Assembly (NCBI RefSeq): GCF_945859705.1 | Contig: NC_079138.1 | Location: 2,976,001-3,040,000 of the forward strand | Direction of reading: 5' to 3' | DNA: 64,000 nt | From: Episyrphus balteatus | Taxonomy: Eukaryota; Arthropoda; Insecta; Diptera; Syrphidae | Part shown: positions 59,235 through 64,000 of the stretch, piece after piece | Numbering within the stretch: the first letter of the stretch is position 1 | Layout: every line of letters begins with the position of its first letter | The notes under the pieces: generated by a model | The model's database searches: none | What the model was told of the DNA's origin: nothing | The model's input: the letters and a program-made list of their open reading frames with translations, nothing else | Made by a program: the position numbers and the translations under genes

Positions 59235-59586
59235 CTTTGTGTCAAAAGGCGTGGCCTTTCAAGAATTGCTATTGAAAGCAAATGAACAAGAGATATAAAA
59301 AACACGTTGATTTTAACTAAGATTTCTGGAAGAAGAAAAGAGATATTAAAAAGATTTAAACGGATTTAGAAAGACAAAATTTATTTTATTTAAAAAAAAA
59401 AATCACCAAACTCTAAGAAATACCTCGAAAACTGGTAAAAAGTGGCATTATCGATTTCCTAAATGGGAACATCTTAAAAACATGATGTTATCGAATTTTT
59501 CTAACTTCGGATTCAAGCTTAGCACACAAAAAACCTATAGAAAAGTATATGCTGGCTTTTGTAGCAAAAACCTTGTTGACCAGTGT
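59235..59586. mobile_element. Half copy of the ACACTGGTC palindromic family, copy D
   Basis: This matches only the right arm of the 17803-18756 element: GAGATATAAAAAACACGTTGA, TTTAAACGGATTTAGAAAGA, CATGATGTTATCGAATTTTT, AGCACACAAAAAACCTATAG and the terminal GTTGACCAGTGT. The left arm is absent. A tandem satellite array starts two bases after its end. Confidence 0.7.
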
Positions 59587-59587
59587 A

Positions 59588-61080
59588 ATTCAGCAAACAG
59601 ACCTAGATTATTTTAGATTCTAGTTGTCCCACCCCATAGATTTGGAGAAAATTTTGAAAATTAATTTTTTTTTTTTTTTTTGACAAGGGTCAAGGAGTTA
59701 ACCTTGATTTTATTTCGAAATTCCAAAAAAAATTTCGATTTTAGAAAAAAAAATCAATCCATTGTAAATAACAAAATTAATTTTCAAATATTTCCTCCAT
59801 TTAAGCTCTAACTGAAAACCAAAATATTTCAGCAGGTCGGGTTACTGAATTAAAAAATATTTCGATAGCAAATAATTCAGCAACCAGACGTCCTAGAAAC
59901 TTTTGGTTTTCAGTTATAAATAGAGCTCAAAGAGACCTTTCTTTTGATGTATCACTCGATGGATTTGGAGCACTTTTTTAAAAATCTATAATTTTCAGGC
60001 AAGGGGTTAACCTTGATTTTTTCGCTAAAATCCTAAAAAAATTAACTTGTAATTTTCTTACAAAAATGGATAGGCCTATTCATTGTGAGCTGATATGTGC
60101 AAACCAAATCTTGATTCGCTACCTTGATCCGAAAATATCTGCTTTCGAATGATGTAAGAACAAAAATAAAATTATTTCGATAGCAAATAATTCAGCAACC
60201 AGACGTCCTAGAAACTTTTGGTTTTCAGTAACGAATAGAGCTCAAAGAGACCTTTCTTTTGATGTATCACTCGATGGATTTGGAGCACTTTTTTAAAAAT
60301 CTATTATTTTCAGGCAAGGGGTTAACCTTGATTTTTTCGCGAAAATCCTAAAAAAATAAACTTGTAATTTTTTTACAAAAATGGACAGGCCTATTCATTG
60401 TGAGCTGATATGTGCAAACCAAATCTTGATTCGCTACCTTGATCCGAAAATATCTGCTTTCGAATGATGTAAGAACAAAAATAAAAATATTTCGATTGCA
60501 AATAATTCAGCAGCCAGACGTCCTAGAAACTTTTGGTTTTCAGTAACGAATAGAACTCAAAGAGACCTTTCTTTTGATGTATCACTCGATGGATTTGGAG
60601 CACTTTTTTAAAAATCTATTATTTTCAGGCAAGGGGTTAACCTTGATTTTTTCGCGAAAATCCTAAAAAAATTAACTTGTAATTTTCTTACAAAAATGGA
60701 CAGGCCTATTCATTGTGAGCTGATATATGCAAACCAAATCTTGATTCGCGACCTTGACCCGAAAATATTTGCTTTCGAATGTAAGAACAAAAATAAAATT
60801 ATTTCGATAGCAAATAATTCAGCTACCAGACGTCCTAGAAACTTTTGGTTTTCAGTAACGAATAGAACTCAAAGAGACCTTTCTTTTGATGTATCACTCG
60901 ATGGATTTGGAGCACTTTTTTGAAAATCCATTACCAAACCTTGTTTCGCGACCTTGACCCGAAAATATCTGCTTCCGAATGTAAGAAAGAAAAAAAAAAT
61001 ATTTCGATTGGAAATAATTCAGCAACCAGACATCCAAGAAACTTCTGCTTTTCAGTTATGAATAATGCTTAAATAGACTC
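59588..61080. repeat. Tandem satellite array, about 315-bp unit
   Basis: The unit marker TTTCGATAGCAAATAATTCAG recurs at 59860, 60175, 60490 (TTGCA variant), 60802 and 61002 (TTGGA variant). Spacings are 315, 315, 312 and about 200. Well-conserved blocks include CAGACGTCCTAGAAACTTTTGG, TTGATGTATCACTCGATGG, GGCAAGGGGTTAACCTTG and GGCCTATTCATTGTGAGC. The first segment (59588-59860) and the last are degenerate or truncated. The 75-codon frame at 60696-60923 is part of one unit. Confidence 0.9.
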
Positions 61081-62120
61081 TTTGTGTTGATAATCTTTAA
61101 GCGAACCAAGGATCAAGGATCTTCAAAACCAAATAAAGTGTTGGCTTATATACATTTATATTAAAGAAAAAGAATACATTGGGGAACTTGTTATTATTTT
61201 TTTTATTTTTATTTCATTTGTATTATATGTATTATATAAAAATAAATGCAATAAATCATTTTTTCTCTTATCGTTTGCTATTTCTATCAAATTATTACTT
61301 TTTCATTGCAATGACTGTTTGTCTGATTTTGTTCTAGTTTTTTATTTCTTTATTGCTGTTTTGCTATAAATATATTCATTGTTAAAAAAAAAAGTAATGT
61401 CATTTTTTGTTATTATTTTTTTAATAGATATAGGTAACCAAAAAAAAAAAAAAAAATAAAACACTCAAACATTCCGTCTTACTTGTTTCATTTAAAACAA
61501 AATATAAAAAAAAAAGAAATTATCAATAAATAATGCTGTTTGTTACTTAATAATTTTAATTAATACGTTAATTCACGCCATTTTATATTAATAAATAAAA
61601 ATAAATAACACTCTTCCTACGTGAACAGAAATTTTACACTCTCATCCTGTGATTATTATTTTTCGTTTTAGTTTTAATTTAAATAAATTATTGGAATACC
61701 ATACAACAAAATTTAAACTCAAGAGTATATATAATTTATTTTTGTTTTGTTACAAATTACGAAAGATGACAGTTGCTTTTTTGACTTTTATGTTTTTGTT
61801 TACGATAGCTTAGGTGAATGAATATAATAAATGTTGATAAATAAAAATGCGCCCGTGAGTTTATATATGCTTGACACATCAATATAAATACATTTTTTAT
61901 ATTGATATATATTTTGTTATACAAGCCCACGCATAAAAAAAAATTTATATAACTTTTTTCTGTATGCCTTTATGCTTTATTAAGATGCATTTGGATGGTA
62001 CGCGTTTTCTTTTTATAATTTTGCATTCTCATTTTATTTATTTCTATTGTGACACAATATATTGTGTTTTATTTTATAACTTTTTTGTGGAATTAAATAA
62101 TATTTTCTTTTTTTTTGTTA
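61081..62120. other. AT-rich stretch, probably partly 3' UTR of the minus-strand gene
   Basis: Reading the minus strand after the stop at 62121, several AATAAA strings occur (TTTATT on the plus strand, for example at about 62035). They could end a transcript whose last coding exon is 62121-62207. Nothing else is seen. Confidence 0.4.
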
Positions 62121-62207
62121 TTACTTAAGAAGTGTTTTAATGTCTTCTTTTTCTGCTGCATCAATATATGGAATTCCATCTGGTGTTGCACCTGATTTTG
62201 AGGCACC
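62121..62207 (-). CDS. Terminal coding exon of an unrecognised gene
   Basis: On the minus strand a polypyrimidine run ending TTTTTTTTTTCTCTCTAG leads into 28 codons and TAA. The peptide contains ATPDGIPYIDAAEKEDIK and ends TLLK; its composition is protein-like and quite unlike the low-complexity frames nearby. Phase 0 is assumed. Phase 1 stops early; phase 2 gives a longer but Gln/Lys-rich, less plausible tail. The upstream intron would fill 62208 to the window edge, so the rest of the gene lies outside. I cannot name the family; the gene would converge tail to tail with PlexA. Confidence 0.55.
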   Translation of the reverse strand, partial: GASKSGATPDGIPYIDAAEKEDIKTLLK

Positions 62208-64000
62208 CTAGAGAGAAAAAAAAAACTCATTAAGGACAACAAACAAAATAAAATGTATAAGCTTTAAAATTATAAAGCCTTGTATAGACGATTTTCAGAG
62301 CTGACAATATGGAATATGTGATGTGTTTGTTAGCAAAATATATGTTTCAAAATATCTTAAAACTTAACTTAGTTCAGTCAAATAAGGATCCAACCAAAAA
62401 TCATAGAACTAGTAAAGATGTCGCACGTAGAACAAATTTCTGTGCTTGAAATTTTCTACCATTAGATTTTACCAAAAATCATACACCTAACTAGTAGTAG
62501 TTATATGATTTTTGATAGAACCCTTTTACTGATTTTTCAAACTAAAAAAATACATTGATTTAGGTTATATAGAACTTTTTTGCACAAATTTCTCAAAATA
62601 AAATATTATGGAAATGATCTTTATTAAGATTTTTTTTATCTCGTTCTGTACTCTATAAACCAAAATAAATGTACTATCCAACCTAAATTTTTGAAATAAT
62701 TCATTCGGGTTACTTTGCCTAAATATTCTTACATCTTAATTAATTTAGAGTACCTAATGTTTTCTTGTTTGCCAAGAATCGGAAGTGATTTTTTGAAAAC
62801 TTTATTTTCATAATCGAGGTTGGTAATTTCCTAAAGTTCAATTGCAAACAAGATTCAGCTTTCACCTTGGTACCCAAAAAAAAATAATTAACAATAAATT
62901 TACTAATTTCTAGTTATATTTATTGGTGATCGAGATTTATTTTAATATGTTAAATGCTAACATTAGAGATGGAGACAAATAAAGCACTTAGAATCAAGAT
63001 GATACTCCTCTAAAATCAAATCTTCTTAAATTAATAAGATTTCTAATAAAAATAAGTAGAATCCGTTTATACTTTGTTAAAATTAAAGTGAACTTCAATT
63101 CATTTTAACAAGAATCTTCTTCTTGAGAAAATTTAAGTGTAGGTACCTGCTAAGATTGAAATGATTTTTCATTATTTTTATGTGCATTCTTATTGAAATT
63201 AAATTTTATTTTTGGCATACATTTTGCAACGTAGATGATTGTTTTAAGACGACTGGACTGTCTTTTGGCAAAGCATGCAAAAATCCGATTAATTTAAAAC
63301 AAATTCTAATTGTTTTTAGCTTGTCTTTTTTTTTAGTGTACCTAATTCAACAAAAGTAGGAATTGTTGTTTTCTATTAATGCAACAAAGTGATTTTTGGT
63401 ATTTTTTTCTGATATTTAAAATAGAATTTGCCAAGTCTTTTTACTGTTTAGTGCAAAACTTAAATAAAATTTAAATTATATCAAAGCCTATTTCACGATG
63501 CAGTCACTTTTTTCATATAAAATCCATTTACTACATGTAAGCTCTTTATAACTATAAGGTTCTATGTTGAACATAGAACCTTTTTCAAAATTTTTTACAA
63601 ACTTTTTCTATGTCATTTATTAAAAATGTTTATAGAATCCTTTTTTGTGGTGAAATTAATTTTTGTTGCTTGGTTTTATCAGTTTTCTGGCAAACTTTTA
63701 AATTAATTTTTTGTTCATTATTGTTTTCTTGATAAGAATAAATTTATAAAACAATATGTTTATTATGCATTTATAGAAGAAAATCTGCCCCAAAGTCAAA
63801 AATTATCATGGGTAAGAAAAAAATAATTCCCTTTAAAAATTAATATCTGAGCAATAAAAACAGATATTTACATTTTTTAAATGCAGTAACAACAAAGCAT
63901 TTCTTCTAAAAATCAAGACATTACTGAAGTTTATATCAGAAGTATTACGGAAGATATTTACATTAACATGAGTAAAGACATACCAAATTAAGCGTTTTCT
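62208..64000 (-). other. Probable intron of the minus-strand gene
   Basis: No second exon was found up to the window edge. It holds a loose inverted repeat at about 62380-62525 (AACCAAAAATCATAGAACTAGT with its partner) and a 27-base palindrome at 63556. Confidence 0.4.
63556..63582. repeat. 27-base near-perfect palindrome
   Basis: AAGGTTCTATGTT and AACATAGAACCTT flank a single central base, so the two 13-base halves are perfectly complementary. It lies in the presumed intron of the minus-strand gene. Function unknown. Confidence 0.8.

Noticed and set aside
60696..60923. 75-codon open frame starting MDRPIHCEL
   Set aside because: It lies inside one unit of the 315-bp tandem array; sister units carry stops at the same place, so it is not a conserved gene.

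Overview
The window looks like nuclear DNA from a fly (Diptera, probably a higher fly). It is extremely AT-rich, packed with A and T homopolymer runs, and its one clear protein-coding gene has short introns with GT..AG ends. That gene is a complete plexin A orthologue on the + strand. I joined 12 coding exons from 30421 to 38347; all phases fit and give 1,952 residues, close to the Drosophila PlexA length as I remember it. Its order is signal peptide, Ser/Asn-rich linker, sema domain, three PSI domains, about four IPT domains, one membrane segment, and a split RasGAP-like domain interrupted by a Rho-binding domain. It is a receptor for transmembrane semaphorins in axon guidance.

A second gene probably enters from the right edge on the - strand. 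A 28-codon terminal exon (62207 to 62121) follows a textbook polypyrimidine-AG acceptor; I do not recognise the protein. A possible but unconfirmed exon lies at 27066-27219.

The rest is non-coding and rich in transposon debris. Left of PlexA (0-28 kb) there are many inverted-repeat elements: a family of palindromes with ACACTGGTC-like ends (9604, 17803, 25276, half a copy at 59235, a relative at 19572); a 2.1 kb palindrome (17063-19146) enclosing one of them; two Foldback-type elements whose arms are short tandem repeats and which still show 9-bp or 8-bp target duplications (14715-15436, 23395-24067); a pogo/Tigger-like element with TA flanks and a decayed transposase tail (13801-14682); a hAT-like element sitting inside an older repeat (12403-13623); TTAA-associated piggyBac-like MITEs (27849, 42104); and a decayed non-LTR retrotransposon (4685-5127, - strand).

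Right of PlexA (38.3-62 kb) is a long AT-rich stretch with the PlexA 3' region, several MITEs, a 1.1 kb palindrome (56516-57597), a 2-copy tandem duplication (43965-44345) and a tandem array of about 315-bp units (59588-61080). I see no tRNA, rRNA, CRISPR or prokaryotic feature. The least expected signals are the concentration of hairpin-forming elements, the two Foldback-type insertions with unrelated arm repeats, and a 93-bp PlexA intron that is in frame and has no stop.
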